From Microbulbifer elongatus (GTDB taxonomy: Bacteria > Pseudomonadota > Gammaproteobacteria > Pseudomonadales > Cellvibrionaceae), in the NCBI RefSeq assembly GCF_021165935.1, contig NZ_CP088953.1:3760501-3824500 (forward strand): a DNA stretch of 64,000 nt, in the 5' to 3' direction. The stretch's first letter is position 1, and every line of letters starts with the position of its first letter. A model generated the notes under the pieces. The model was not told the DNA's origin. It worked only from the letters and a program-made list of their open reading frames with translations, and did not search any database. The position numbers were made by a program, and so were the translations under genes. Of this stretch, positions 26,019 to 34,296 are shown in pieces.

Positions 26019-26714
26019 TTATGCCGGTTGCTTCGGCGCGCCCTGTGCGGGTTTCGGGATACCCTGTTGGTAAAGGTGGATAGCCTCCTCTACCGTATCA
26101 AAAATCTGCAGGCCCGAAGGGCCGAGATAAAGCCCTACATCACAGTTTTTCTTCAAAATGGGCATAGCGTGCGCCACGATAATGAAGTTGGCTGTTTTTC
26201 GTTTCTCTTCGATTACCTGTTCACATTTGTGCTTGAAGTGCGCATCCCCCACCGACATCACTTCATCCACCAGGTAATAATCGAAATCCACAGCAATACT
26301 CAAGCCAAATGCGAGCCTTGAGCGCATGCCCGAGGAGTAGCTTTTTACTGGTGCGTCAAAGTAGTCGCCGATTTCTGCAAACTCCTGCACGCGATCCAGC
26401 ACTTTGCGCTTGGCACTGCCCCAGATCCCGTGAATACCGCAGACAAACGCGGCATTTTCCCGGCCAGTCATGCTGCCCTGAAAGCCACCGGCCAACCCCA
26501 TGGGCCAGGATATCCGCTGGTCGGTAATCACCTGCCCGGAGTCCGGGTAATCAATACCGCCCATGATCCGCAGGAGCGTTGATTTGCCGGCGCCGTTCCG
26601 CCCCAGGATGCCGATGTTTTTTCCCTCCGGGAAAAAAGCATTCACATTTTTGAACAACACCTTGCGCCCCGCCGGGGTACGGAAAGACTTGGTCAGGTCG
26701 CGCAACTCGATCAT
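26019..26714 (-). CDS. kpsT: Capsule ABC transporter ATP-binding protein KpsT
   Basis: ATPase that powers capsule export through KpsM. The 231-residue protein has Walker A GRNGAGKST, the signature YSSGMRSRL, Walker B YYLVDEVMSVGD and the H-loop FIIVAHAM. Length fits KpsT (219). I chose the ATG at 26714, which forms an ATGA overlap with the kpsM stop; the frame extends to 26738 but only inside kpsM. It is the second gene of the locus and shows the usual kpsMT coupling. Confidence 0.96.
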   Translation of the reverse strand: MIELRDLTKSFRTPAGRKVLFKNVNAFFPEGKNIGILGRNGAGKSTLLRIMGGIDYPDSGQVITDQRISWPMGLAGGFQGSMTGRENAAFVCGIHGIWGSAKRKVLDRVQEFAEIGDYFDAPVKSYSSGMRSRLAFGLSIAVDFDYYLVDEVMSVGDAHFKHKCEQVIEEKRKTANFIIVAHAMPILKKNCDVGLYLGPSGLQIFDTVEEAIHLYQQGIPKPAQGAPKQPA

Positions 26715-27502
26715 TGGCTGCGCACCAGATCGCGCCATTGGCTGCGGTACACCAGCAGACCAAATGCGAGCATGGTCAGCGAGCTCATGGCCAGATACGG
26801 CAGGTTTGCAAACATCCCGTGGAAGCTCGCAAACAATCCCTCACGGGTGAGTTCGATCATGTGCAGTATCGGGTTCCACGATAGGTAACCGTGGTATTCC
26901 TCTGGCACCTGCTCCAGGGAAAAGAACACACCGGAAATAAAATACAGCGGGCGCACGATCATCGGCGCAAAACGGGCGGCTTCTGGAAACTTGGTACCGA
27001 CCACGCACATGGTCAGGCTGACACCCAGGCAAAAGCCCAGAAATAGCAGATTGATCACCACCAGCAGCAGGAAGTCGTTGAAGCGCGCACTGATGCCAAA
27101 CCAGGCGAGAATGCCCAACAGGACAACAAGGCTGAACAGGTAGATGGCGAACTCGAGCAGTACACGAGTGAGCACCGCATCGAACGGGCGCAGCTGGCGG
27201 TAATTGAACAACCCGCGATTGGACTCGACCGCGGCCAGCCCCTTACTGAAACAGCTGCTGAAAAAGATAAATGGGGCAATGCCGCCCAACATGAACAGCA
27301 TGGTGGGGATACCGGGATAAAACTCCCGCCCCATAAAACTGAAGAGGGCGGCCAACACCATGATGTGCATAGCTGGCTCCAACAACACCCACGCATAGCC
27401 GAGACGCCACTTGCCAAAGCGGGTCTTCATCTCGCGAATCAGCAACGCACGGATAACATCGCGCTGAATCAACCAGGGGTTATGTTGTGTGGCTGGGCCC
27501 AT
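26711..27502 (-). CDS. kpsM: Capsule ABC transporter permease KpsM
   Basis: Membrane half of the capsule exporter. The 263-residue protein has the ABC2 layout: an amphipathic N-terminus (QRDVIRALLIREMKTRFGKWRLGYAWVLLEP) and then six hydrophobic segments, among them MHIMVLAALFSFMG, AIYLFSLVVLLGILAWFG, LLLVVINLLFLGFCLGVS and the conserved RPLYFISGVFFSLEQVPEEY near the C-terminus. The start is the ATG at 27502. It is the first gene of the capsule locus, so its 5' leader (27503-27741) should carry the main promoter and any antitermination signal. Confidence 0.95.
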   Translation of the reverse strand: MGPATQHNPWLIQRDVIRALLIREMKTRFGKWRLGYAWVLLEPAMHIMVLAALFSFMGREFYPGIPTMLFMLGGIAPFIFFSSCFSKGLAAVESNRGLFNYRQLRPFDAVLTRVLLEFAIYLFSLVVLLGILAWFGISARFNDFLLLVVINLLFLGFCLGVSLTMCVVGTKFPEAARFAPMIVRPLYFISGVFFSLEQVPEEYHGYLSWNPILHMIELTREGLFASFHGMFANLPYLAMSSLTMLAFGLLVYRSQWRDLVRSQ

Positions 27503-27577
27503 GAGGTCTTAACGTATTTATTGAACGACCGTACAAAATCTGTACCGAAGGCACCCCTGAATGATTAATTTCATCAT

Positions 27578-27595
27578 TTGAGACACCCGTCTCAA
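27578..27595 (-). promoter_or_regulatory. Hairpin in kpsM leader
   Basis: A perfect 7-bp inverted repeat TTGAGAC-ACCC-GTCTCAA lies about 75 bases before the kpsM start. There is no T-run on the minus strand, so it is not an obvious terminator; it could be an operator or an mRNA structure. Function unknown. Confidence 0.35.
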
Positions 27596-27651
27596 TAGAG
27601 GGAGGGCTTCATGCTGAAACTGTGACGCAGGTTTGCGCAAAGACGCGTCAG

Positions 27652-27662
27652 ATTCTACCGCA
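27652..27662 (-). promoter_or_regulatory. Candidate ops (RfaH/JUMPstart-like) element in capsule leader
   Basis: On the minus strand the leader reads TGCGGTAGAAT, matching the ops core GGCGGTAGNNT at all fixed positions but the first. It lies about 150 bases upstream of kpsM, where ops elements of long surface-polysaccharide operons are found and where they recruit RfaH to suppress termination. The wider JUMPstart context is not conserved and a chance match is possible. Confidence 0.4.
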
Positions 27663-27741
27663 ACTTGGAGGCGGGAAACACCTGTAACTCAATTACAAAC
27701 GATTACAGCGATACGGAAAAATATTTGTGGGCAGCACTGCC

Positions 27742-27787
27742 AAATCAAAAAAGGCCGCATCCTTTCGGATGCGGCCTTTTTTGATTT
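27742..27787 (-). terminator. Rho-independent terminator of tRNA-Ala
   Basis: A long perfect palindrome (AAATCAAAAAAGGCCGCATCC, loop, and its complement) gives a GGCCGCATCC stem followed on the minus strand by T6. It begins at the tRNA 3' end. Because it is symmetric it could also stop plus-strand transcription. Confidence 0.9.
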
Positions 27788-27862
27788 GGTGGAGCTAAGC
27801 GGGATCGAACCGCTGACCTCAACACTGCCAGTGTTGCGCTCTCCCAGCTGAGCTATAGCCCC
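27787..27862 (-). tRNA. tRNA-Ala (anticodon GGC)
   Basis: 76 nt on the minus strand, from GGGGCTA to TAGCTCCACCA with the CCA encoded. The acceptor stem contains the G3-U70 pair that identifies alanine tRNAs. The D arm has AGCTCAGCTGGGAGAGC, the anticodon arm CAACA-CTGGCAG-TGTTG places GGC, and the T arm is GCGGTTCGATCCCGC. A canonical promoter precedes it and a strong terminator follows. It stands just upstream of the capsule locus. Confidence 0.97.
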
Positions 27863-27904
27863 AAAGTTGCTTTCTTGCTGAGGTTTCCCTCGAAAGCGGG
27901 GCGC

Positions 27905-27932
27905 ATTTTAACAGTGCCCCGCTTGCTGTCAA
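27905..27932 (-). promoter_or_regulatory. Sigma-70 promoter of tRNA-Ala
   Basis: On the minus strand TTGACA (27932-27927), a 16-base spacer and TAAAAT (27910-27905) are followed by the GC-rich discriminator GCGCCCC, as in stringently controlled stable-RNA promoters. It lies about 40 bases upstream of the tRNA. Confidence 0.8.
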
Positions 27933-27984
27933 CAAGAAAAATAACTTTTTAATCAAATAGTTAGCCGCAAGCTTGAACGGTCAG

Positions 27985-28896
27985 TCAGGCCACGGTTGTC
28001 GCCTGCGATTTTTGACTGGCGAGGAACTGCTGCAGACCAGCTCCTACCTCCGCATGATGCAGGCCGTACTCAAACTGGGCTTTCATGTAACCAAGCTTGT
28101 TACCACAGTCGTGACTGTGCCCGACAATACGGTAGGCATCGACGGTCTGGATTTTGAGCAGTTCATCAATGGCGTCAGTCAACTGGATTTCACCGCCAGC
28201 ACCGGGCGCGGTGCTCTCCAGCAGCGCCCAGATTTCCGCGGGCAGTACGTAGCGACCAACAACCGCCATATTGGAAGGCGCCGAGTCAACATCGGGCTTT
28301 TCAACCATCCCGTCAATCTTGGCGACTCCACCCACTTTCAGGTCCGCCCCCAGGCAATCCACAACGCCGTACTTGCTCACTTCGGCCCAGTCCACGGACT
28401 CCACCATAATCTGGCTGGCCCGGGTCTGCTCGAAGTTGCGCACCATGGCGGCGAGATTGGTGGCGCTCAGGTCGGACGCATACTGATCCACCAGAACATC
28501 TGGCAACAGTACGGCGAACGGGTTGTCGCCCACTACCGGGCGCGCGCAGGCTATGGCGTGACCGAGCCCCTTGGCTTCGGCCTGACGCACGGAGATGACG
28601 GTGACATCTTTGGGGACAATGGAGCGCACTTCATCGAGCAATTGCCGCTTGAGGCGGTTTTCCAGCTGGGCTTCCAGCTCGAAAGAGGTATCGAAGTGGT
28701 TTTCGATGGCATTTTTACTGGCGTGGGTGACCAGTACGATTTCTTTGATTCCGGCCGCGACCGCTTCGCTGACCACGTACTGAATCAGAGGCTTGTCGAC
28801 GATTGGCAGCATTTCTTTAGGAATTGCTTTGGTGGCCGGCAACATACGTGTCCCCAGGCCAGCTACCGGTATGACCGCCTTTTTTACTGAACTCAT
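27985..28896 (-). CDS. galU: UTP-glucose-1-phosphate uridylyltransferase GalU
   Basis: Makes UDP-glucose for surface glycans and osmolytes. The 303-residue protein has [53 protein letters not shown] and the C-terminal YGLHHAEVG, all standard for bacterial GalU. I chose the ATG at 28896 with AAGGA six bases upstream; the frame runs on to 28980 but that stretch covers the promoter. A CRP-like site and a TAGAAT -10 lie upstream. It is monocistronic by appearance and close to the tRNA promoter. Confidence 0.95.
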   Translation of the reverse strand: MSSVKKAVIPVAGLGTRMLPATKAIPKEMLPIVDKPLIQYVVSEAVAAGIKEIVLVTHASKNAIENHFDTSFELEAQLENRLKRQLLDEVRSIVPKDVTVISVRQAEAKGLGHAIACARPVVGDNPFAVLLPDVLVDQYASDLSATNLAAMVRNFEQTRASQIMVESVDWAEVSKYGVVDCLGADLKVGGVAKIDGMVEKPDVDSAPSNMAVVGRYVLPAEIWALLESTAPGAGGEIQLTDAIDELLKIQTVDAYRIVGHSHDCGNKLGYMKAQFEYGLHHAEVGAGLQQFLASQKSQATTVA

Positions 28897-28957
28897 TGTT
28901 TTTCCTTTTGCACTAAAAATACTGGTCGGCTCGTCCTTTAACCCGCCGTAAAGAGGA

Positions 28958-28988
28958 ATTCTAACCCGACAATGTGACATACGTCACA
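28958..28988 (-). promoter_or_regulatory. galU promoter with perfect CRP/Vfr-type site
   Basis: TGTGA-CATACG-TCACA (28973-28988) is a perfect TGTGA-N6-TCACA palindrome. On the minus strand it overlaps a weak -35 (GTGACG) placed 18 bases from a -10 TAGAAT (28963-28958). The site centre is about 29 bases before the predicted start of transcription, a position that would block RNA polymerase, unless another promoter is used. Stretch 28897-29374 otherwise holds a terminator and repeats but no gene. Confidence 0.6.
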
Positions 28989-29063
28989 CACGAAGCAGCT
29001 TGAGGTTACATTCCGGTTTCATTTTTGCTCAACACTACCGGAAATCGGTTTACTAATGTACAG

Positions 29064-29100
29064 GCAAAAAAAATGCCACCCGGATTGAACGGGTGGCATT
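29064..29100 (-). terminator. Rho-independent terminator of gltX
   Basis: On the minus strand the stem AATGCCACCCG/CGGGTGGCATT encloses a 7-base loop and is followed by T8. It lies about 275 bases beyond the gltX stop, after the repeat array. Confidence 0.8.
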
Positions 29101-29219
29101 GATTGAGTGGGCTGGACTCTCACCAGTCGGTACGTGGTGACTGGTAAGTGAGCGGGTGTTATCCCGGCGCAGAGTCTGTGCCGGACTTGATCTGGTACGG
29201 GGCGCAGAGTTCCGTGGAG

Positions 29220-29341
29220 CTGGATCCCGGGTCGAGCCCGGGATGACGAAGCAAGCCCGCGGTATGACGAAGTAAGCCCGCGGCATGACGAAGTAAGCCC
29301 GCGGCATGACGAAGTAAACGCGCGGAATGACGGAGTCAGCC
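29220..29341. repeat. Hairpin repeat plus 21-bp tandem repeat downstream of gltX
   Basis: 29220-29242 is a CTGGATCCCGGGTCGAGCCCGGG hairpin of the VIPAKAGIQ family. From 29243 a 21-bp unit (ATGACGAAGTAAGCCCGCGGC) is repeated four times, with starts at 29243, 29264, 29285 and 29306 and a degenerate fifth copy. The array looks like expansion of the ATGACG end of the family element. There are no unique spacers. Confidence 0.85.
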
Positions 29342-29374
29342 GCGCGGGAGGGCGTGGGTAATTACGACGGGGGC

Positions 29375-30850
29375 TTAGCCCAGCGCAGCGTATTCTTTTT
29401 CCCAGCGCTTGAGCACCTTTTTGCCGGCACCACCCAGAACATCAATGGCCTGGCGCAGACGGGCGCGACTGAGGTCGGGGCCCAGCAGATCCATGGCGTC
29501 CATGACCGAGAATGACGCAGTGGTGCCACTGATGGCGACAAACAGCGGCGCATTGAAGTCCTTCAGTTTTACGTCCATCCGCGTGGACAGCTCTTTCACC
29601 GTGGCGAAGATGTTGTCTTTGCTCCAGCTACGCAGGGCCTCCAGGCGCCACAGGGCGAATTGCAGCAGTTTCTTCTGCTCGTCCAGCGCCAGTTTGTTGC
29701 CGGCAAAGCTTTCTTCGGTCAGCGGCAGCTTACCGGCGGCAAGGAAGCTGACCAGTGGGGCGAAGTCGCCGAAGGTTTCCATACGCCCCTTGGCGTGCGG
29801 CAGAACCTTGAGCAGGTTTTCGCGATTGAGCAGCCACTGTTGCAGGCGATCGGCCAGCTGCGCGTCTTCCAACTCGCGAATCCACAAGCCGTTGAGCCAG
29901 CTCAGCTTCTCCACATCGAACACCGGGCCGCCAAGGGAGACACGCTGGATGTCGAAGTGCTTGAGCATTTCCTCCAAGGTGAACTTCTCGCTCTCGTCCG
30001 GCATGGACCAGCCCATGCGCCCCAGGTAATTCAACAGGGCTTCGGGCATAAAGCCGGCGCGCTGGTAATACAGGATGGAAGTTGGATTCTTGCGCTTGGA
30101 CAGCTTGGTCTTGTCCGGGTTGCGCAGCAGCGGCAGGTGGCAGAGCACCGGCATTTTCCAGCCGAAGTACTCGTACAGCAGTTTGTGTTTGGGCGCGGAA
30201 TTGATCCACTCCTCCCCCCGCAGTACGTGGGTGATCTCCATCAGGTGGTCGTCCACGACATTGGCGAGGTGGTAGGTGGGCATGCCGTCGGACTTGAGCA
30301 GGACCTGGGCGTCTACCTGAGCCCAGTCGATCTCGATGGTGCCGCGCAGCAGGTCTTCCACCACGCAGGTGCCAGACTCTGGCACATTCATCCGTACAAC
30401 GTAAGGCTCTCCGGCAGCTTTGCGCTTTTCGACCTCTTCGGCCGGCAGTGCCAGGTCGCTGGGTTTCAGCGTCGCCTTGCCCGACTCCTGTAATTGCGCG
30501 CGCAAGTGATCCAATTCTTCCGCGGTGCGGTAACAATGGAAAGCGTGCCCGTTGGCGACCAGCTCATCGCAGTACTTTTTGTAGATATCGCCGCGCTCAC
30601 TCTGGCGATAGGGCCCGTGAGGGCCTCCCACATCCGGGCCTTCCTGCCAGTCGAGCCCCAGCCAGCGGAGGCTGTCGAGAATGGCCTGCTCGGACTCCGG
30701 GGTACTGCGCGCCTGATCGGTGTCTTCGATACGCAGTACAAACTGGCCACCCTGGGCCTGGGCGAAGCACTGGTTGAACAGGGCAATGTAGGCGGTACCT
30801 ACATGGGGATCACCGGTGGGTGAAGGCGCGATACGAGTTCTAACGGTCAT
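29375..30850 (-). CDS. gltX: Glutamyl-tRNA synthetase
   Basis: Charges tRNA-Glu (class I synthetase). The 491-residue protein has the HIGH-type signature [21 protein letters not shown], the [10 protein letters not shown] loop and the KMSKS-type loop [11 protein letters not shown]. The anticodon-binding C-terminal domain follows from about residue 330. The start is the ATG at 30850 with AGGA upstream. It is transcribed away from the pilus genes. Its own upstream region is within 30851-31187. Confidence 0.97.
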   Translation of the reverse strand: MTVRTRIAPSPTGDPHVGTAYIALFNQCFAQAQGGQFVLRIEDTDQARSTPESEQAILDSLRWLGLDWQEGPDVGGPHGPYRQSERGDIYKKYCDELVANGHAFHCYRTAEELDHLRAQLQESGKATLKPSDLALPAEEVEKRKAAGEPYVVRMNVPESGTCVVEDLLRGTIEIDWAQVDAQVLLKSDGMPTYHLANVVDDHLMEITHVLRGEEWINSAPKHKLLYEYFGWKMPVLCHLPLLRNPDKTKLSKRKNPTSILYYQRAGFMPEALLNYLGRMGWSMPDESEKFTLEEMLKHFDIQRVSLGGPVFDVEKLSWLNGLWIRELEDAQLADRLQQWLLNRENLLKVLPHAKGRMETFGDFAPLVSFLAAGKLPLTEESFAGNKLALDEQKKLLQFALWRLEALRSWSKDNIFATVKELSTRMDVKLKDFNAPLFVAISGTTASFSVMDAMDLLGPDLSRARLRQAIDVLGGAGKKVLKRWEKEYAALG

Positions 30851-31031
30851 TGGAATCCTGTTGTTAGGCGAGTGACTAATAACTATATAAAGGAAGAAAG
30901 ACTTTACGGGGCGCGATTATATCGCTGGAGAAAGATCAACGCATCGACGTTTGGCACGGGTCACTCAATACCTGTACAAGCTGACCGGCAGAACACACTC
31001 GACCAAAGTGAAAATTTCTTTAGAAAATTTC

Positions 31032-31060
31032 TGTGACTAAATTCACAAAGTTGGTATGAT
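31032..31060 (+). promoter_or_regulatory. Perfect CRP/Vfr-type site and -10 upstream of the pilus operon
   Basis: TGTGACTAAATTCACA (31032-31047) is a perfect TGTGA-N6-TCACA site. A -10-like TATGAT follows at 31055-31060, with no good -35. It lies about 140 bases before the pilin start. Binding at this spot would overlap the -35 of that promoter. The rest of 30851-31187 holds a GAAAATTTC-type short inverted repeat (around 31010-31030) and no gene. Confidence 0.6.
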
Positions 31061-31187
31061 CGCATCACAGTCGGCGAGATTGGTGAATTTTCCGCCAATT
31101 TGCTGTAGTCGACGCCAGGGCGTACCCAATACAATGCCCAGCCACAATGACAACACTATCGCACTTAAGAGTTCAGGGAGTCCCATA

Positions 31188-31754
31188 ATGAAAAAGCGTA
31201 TTGTTGCAATCTCCGCAGCCGCATTTTTCTGCGCTAACACCTTTGCCGCTACCCAGGGTACAGAAGACAGCGATGCTTCTTCTGGCAGCGTCGACATTAC
31301 ATTGAGCGTGGCATCTACGATCGTCGCCAAAAACTTTGACGACATCCCTCTCGATGCCAGCTCCGCGATTGCGGGCCAACCGATTGCCAGCAGTGATCCT
31401 TTCTGCGTAGGTGGTGTTGGCTTCGCGCAGTACGATGTTGCTTTCGCCAGCGCCAATGGCACCACTGCTCCAACCCCAGCTGCGGAAGCAGTGGCCCCGT
31501 TTGAGCTGATCAACAATTCCGACCGTATCAGCTACGAAGTTGGCTTCGCCAATGACGCTGCTGCTGCTTCCAGCTCCGTAGATGCAGACGGTACCGGCGC
31601 CATTGCAGGCACTTTCGCAAAAGCCGGCGACCTTACTTGCAGCGGCGACAATGCCAAGCTGTTCGTTAGCGTTCCTGCGGATCAGTGGGGTTCCACCACT
31701 GAGTCTGGTGACTACACCGACACTCTGACAGTCACCGTATCCATCGCTGACTGA
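31188..31754 (+). CDS. Spore coat U-like fimbrial pilin
   Basis: The 188-residue precursor has a clear signal peptide (MKKRIVAISAAAFFCANTFA, cut before ATQ). A beta-rich domain follows with two cysteines (DPFCVGG, LTCSGD), and it ends in the family-typical DYTDTLTVTVSIAD. It is the likely major subunit assembled by the usher encoded next. I chose the ATG at 31188 because it begins the signal peptide and has CAGGGAG upstream; the frame is open to 31056 but without a signal. Ala/Ser/Gly-rich composition fits a pilin. Confidence 0.82.
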   Translation: MKKRIVAISAAAFFCANTFAATQGTEDSDASSGSVDITLSVASTIVAKNFDDIPLDASSAIAGQPIASSDPFCVGGVGFAQYDVAFASANGTTAPTPAAEAVAPFELINNSDRISYEVGFANDAAAASSSVDADGTGAIAGTFAKAGDLTCSGDNAKLFVSVPADQWGSTTESGDYTDTLTVTVSIAD

Positions 31755-31767
31755 TTTGAGATGAGCT

Positions 31768-31791
31768 CTCGGCGACCTGGTGGTTGCCGAG
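31768..31791 (+). promoter_or_regulatory. Stem-loop between pilin and usher genes
   Basis: CTCGGCGAC-CTGGTG-GTTGCCGAG forms a 9-bp stem (one G-U) with a 6-base loop that contains the first possible usher start, GTG at 31780. No T-run follows. It could stabilise the pilin mRNA and limit usher translation, as is common in fimbrial operons (inference). Confidence 0.45.
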
Positions 31792-34296
31792 CGCTTGTAC
31801 GCCCCGATGCTTTTCCGAGTTTTCACCCGGTCTTCGCTGTGCCTGGGAATGTTGGCTGCGCTCGAGTCATACGCAGCAACGACGGCATTGGTACTGGAGA
31901 CAGGTGTCCCTCCCGGGTTTTCAGATCTCACTGAAGCGCAGGAACTCGTCGCCGATATTTATTTCGGGGGCCGTCTCCTTGGCGGCGTTCCCGTTACCGT
32001 CACCTTGAATGAAGTGACCTTCCGCGACCCTGCTTACACCGCCGAGGTTCTACCCGAAACCGTGGACCCGCAGCGTCTGCTGGAACTGCTTTCCGGCCCG
32101 CTGGCGCGAAACTCATCCAAAGTCTGCTATACCACCCAGCAGCAAAACTGCGGTTTTCTGCAACCGGACGAACTTGGCATCATCTATGACGAGTCCCGAT
32201 TCCGGATCGACATTTTCATGTCGTCATCCCTGCTCCCACAGCAGGATGCTATCGAAGCGCCCTACTTACCCGACTCCAAGTCTGAATTTTCGGTAATCCA
32301 GAACCTTACCGGCACCTGGTCTGGCGTTGAAGGTGATAACAGCGCCCAGACGGCATCCCTTTATGGGCAGACCATTGTGAGCTTTGGGGAAAGTGGCCTC
32401 CACAGCAACTGGACTGTTGACGACACCGGTAATACGCAAATTTACCGGATGCACTGGACCAAAGATTACCGAGGCCAGGCCTATTCAATAGGCCTGCTCC
32501 AGCCATATTCCGGTTTTGGCACCTTTGTGAGCGCCCCCTATCTGTATGGCGTCGAGTATAGAAGCAGTGATAACAGCCGAGTAGACCGGGAGTACCGACT
32601 GGGTTCGGCGGTGGACATCAACATGCCAACCCGCGGCCGAATTGAGGTGCTGCGAGATGGGCGCCTTATTCATAGCGCCCTGCTGGAGGCGGGCAACCAG
32701 TTGGTCGATACATCGACCTTCCCTGATGGTGCCTACGAGATCGAAATCCGCACTTATGATGAAAGCGGTCGACTCATCAACAACTATCAGGAATTCTTTG
32801 CAAAGGACTCCCAACTGCCCGCTCTCGATGAGTGGCAATGGAGTCTGCAAGCAGGCAAGCCTGCCCATGTTTCTTCCACTCAGACCCTGCCCGACCAGCT
32901 TGACGCTTATTTCGTGCAAGCAGGTGCTGCGCGCCGCGTGACCGACAACTTCGGCATGTTTGGCAATGTGGCCGGTACAGATAGTGACTCCGCTGTTGAA
33001 ATTGGCGGCCGCTGGATACTTCCCTATGTCGAATTATCCCCAAGCGTCATCTTCTCTGATGGCCGTACAGGCCACCGGCTGTATGGCACTCTGCAAACGT
33101 CACGATTCACAATTGGAGTGAGCGAGACCAAATTGGATGAGGGGCCAAATTTGGCGGGTGGCCAATACACCCTTCTGCACAGCGGATTCAGCAATCGATC
33201 TCTAAATCTCAGTGCACCAATTCTTGGGGGCCAGCTGAGCGCACGCTATACCGAGCGCAGCCGCGCTGTGCCATTGGAAGATACCGATTTTACCCTTGAG
33301 TCCGATTTCACTGGTTCCAACCGCCTGAAAACACTGGAATTCCGTCGCAGTATTTTCAGCAACCGCTATTGGCGAGGTGACCTGACCCTATCCCACAGTG
33401 ATGCGGATGGTGTTCCATATACCCGGGCCACCATTGAGTTTCGGCGGCACGGCGATCAGTGGAGCCACACCGTTCGCTCTCGAGTTGAGCAAACCGAAGA
33501 CGGCACAACGCCATTCGCCGGATTCAATAGCTCCTGGAGTGACCGCGACAAATGGTCCATGGTGGTCGACCAGAACTTTTCGGCAGAGTTGGCAGAAAGC
33601 CAACAATATCTTCGTAGTGTAAGCCGTGTTGCGGGGCACCGCGGACAGGCAACCGCCACGTTCGATTGGAATAACAACGCCGTGAGTGATACCAACTCAC
33701 TCAATTACCTCGGGACTTTTAGCACCAATCTCATGACCGATGGCAAGTCGTTTGCCTGGGGTGGGGAATCTGCACTCGAGAGCGCGATTCTGATCGATAT
33801 TGACGGCAGCACCGCGCAGGATTTCGAGATCCTTGTAGACGGCGTACGCCGTGGCTACGCCCGAGGAGATGAAATTTCGGCAATCAATCTGCCTGCTTTC
33901 AATACGTATGACTTGACGTTACGCCCTCTGGGCGATGGATTCTACGACTTTGCGGAACAGACACAGGCAATCACGCTATATCCAGGAAATGTGTCGGCCT
34001 CCTCCTACGAGGTTGAAAGTGTCGTTCTTGTTATTGGCCGATTGCTGAAACAGGGAAAACCGGCCGGCGGCGTAAAAATTTCGTTCGGGGAGCGTAGCGC
34101 CGTTACCGATGAGTACGGCCTTTTCCAGATGCCACTCGTTCTGCCAAATAGCGCGCGTACCTCTCCTCCACTTCAGTGGGGCAATTGCGAAATTCCCATC
34201 ACTCAGCAACAACACGACGAACACTGGATAAACCTGGGTGACATCGAGCTAGACCGCAACCATTGTCTGTCGGAGGTAGCCAATGTGGTCCGATAG
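31780..34296 (+). CDS. Outer-membrane fimbrial usher, TcfC/CS1 type
   Basis: The protein (838 residues from the GTG at 31780; 829 from the ATG at 31807, which starts the signal peptide MLFRVFTRSSLCLGMLAALESYA) is a pore for pilus secretion. The N-terminal part GVPPGFSDLTEAQELVADIYFGGRLLGG...NCGFLQPDELGIIYDESRFRIDIFM is typical of alternative (CFA/CS1-like) ushers rather than FimD/PapC. A long beta-barrel follows (about 240-650), and the end ISFGERSAVTDEYGLFQMPL...CEIPITQQQHDEHWINLG is a C-terminal plug/domain. No SD is convincing for either start. It overlaps the next gene by 14 bases. Confidence 0.88.
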   Translation: MVAERLYAPMLFRVFTRSSLCLGMLAALESYAATTALVLETGVPPGFSDLTEAQELVADIYFGGRLLGGVPVTVTLNEVTFRDPAYTAEVLPETVDPQRLLELLSGPLARNSSKVCYTTQQQNCGFLQPDELGIIYDESRFRIDIFMSSSLLPQQDAIEAPYLPDSKSEFSVIQNLTGTWSGVEGDNSAQTASLYGQTIVSFGESGLHSNWTVDDTGNTQIYRMHWTKDYRGQAYSIGLLQPYSGFGTFVSAPYLYGVEYRSSDNSRVDREYRLGSAVDINMPTRGRIEVLRDGRLIHSALLEAGNQLVDTSTFPDGAYEIEIRTYDESGRLINNYQEFFAKDSQLPALDEWQWSLQAGKPAHVSSTQTLPDQLDAYFVQAGAARRVTDNFGMFGNVAGTDSDSAVEIGGRWILPYVELSPSVIFSDGRTGHRLYGTLQTSRFTIGVSETKLDEGPNLAGGQYTLLHSGFSNRSLNLSAPILGGQLSARYTERSRAVPLEDTDFTLESDFTGSNRLKTLEFRRSIFSNRYWRGDLTLSHSDADGVPYTRATIEFRRHGDQWSHTVRSRVEQTEDGTTPFAGFNSSWSDRDKWSMVVDQNFSAELAESQQYLRSVSRVAGHRGQATATFDWNNNAVSDTNSLNYLGTFSTNLMTDGKSFAWGGESALESAILIDIDGSTAQDFEILVDGVRRGYARGDEISAINLPAFNTYDLTLRPLGDGFYDFAEQTQAITLYPGNVSASSYEVESVVLVIGRLLKQGKPAGGVKISFGERSAVTDEYGLFQMPLVLPNSARTSPPLQWGNCEIPITQQQHDEHWINLGDIELDRNHCLSEVANVVR

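Noticed and set aside
27973..28890. Long open frame on the plus strand across galU
   Set aside because: Antisense of galU; composition is that of a mirrored coding frame.
29243..29341. CRISPR array
   Set aside because: The 21-bp units are directly adjacent with no unique spacers and no cas genes nearby.
31173..31931. Minus-strand open frame opposite the pilin gene
   Set aside because: The pilin frame has a signal peptide, SD and family ending; the antisense frame has none.
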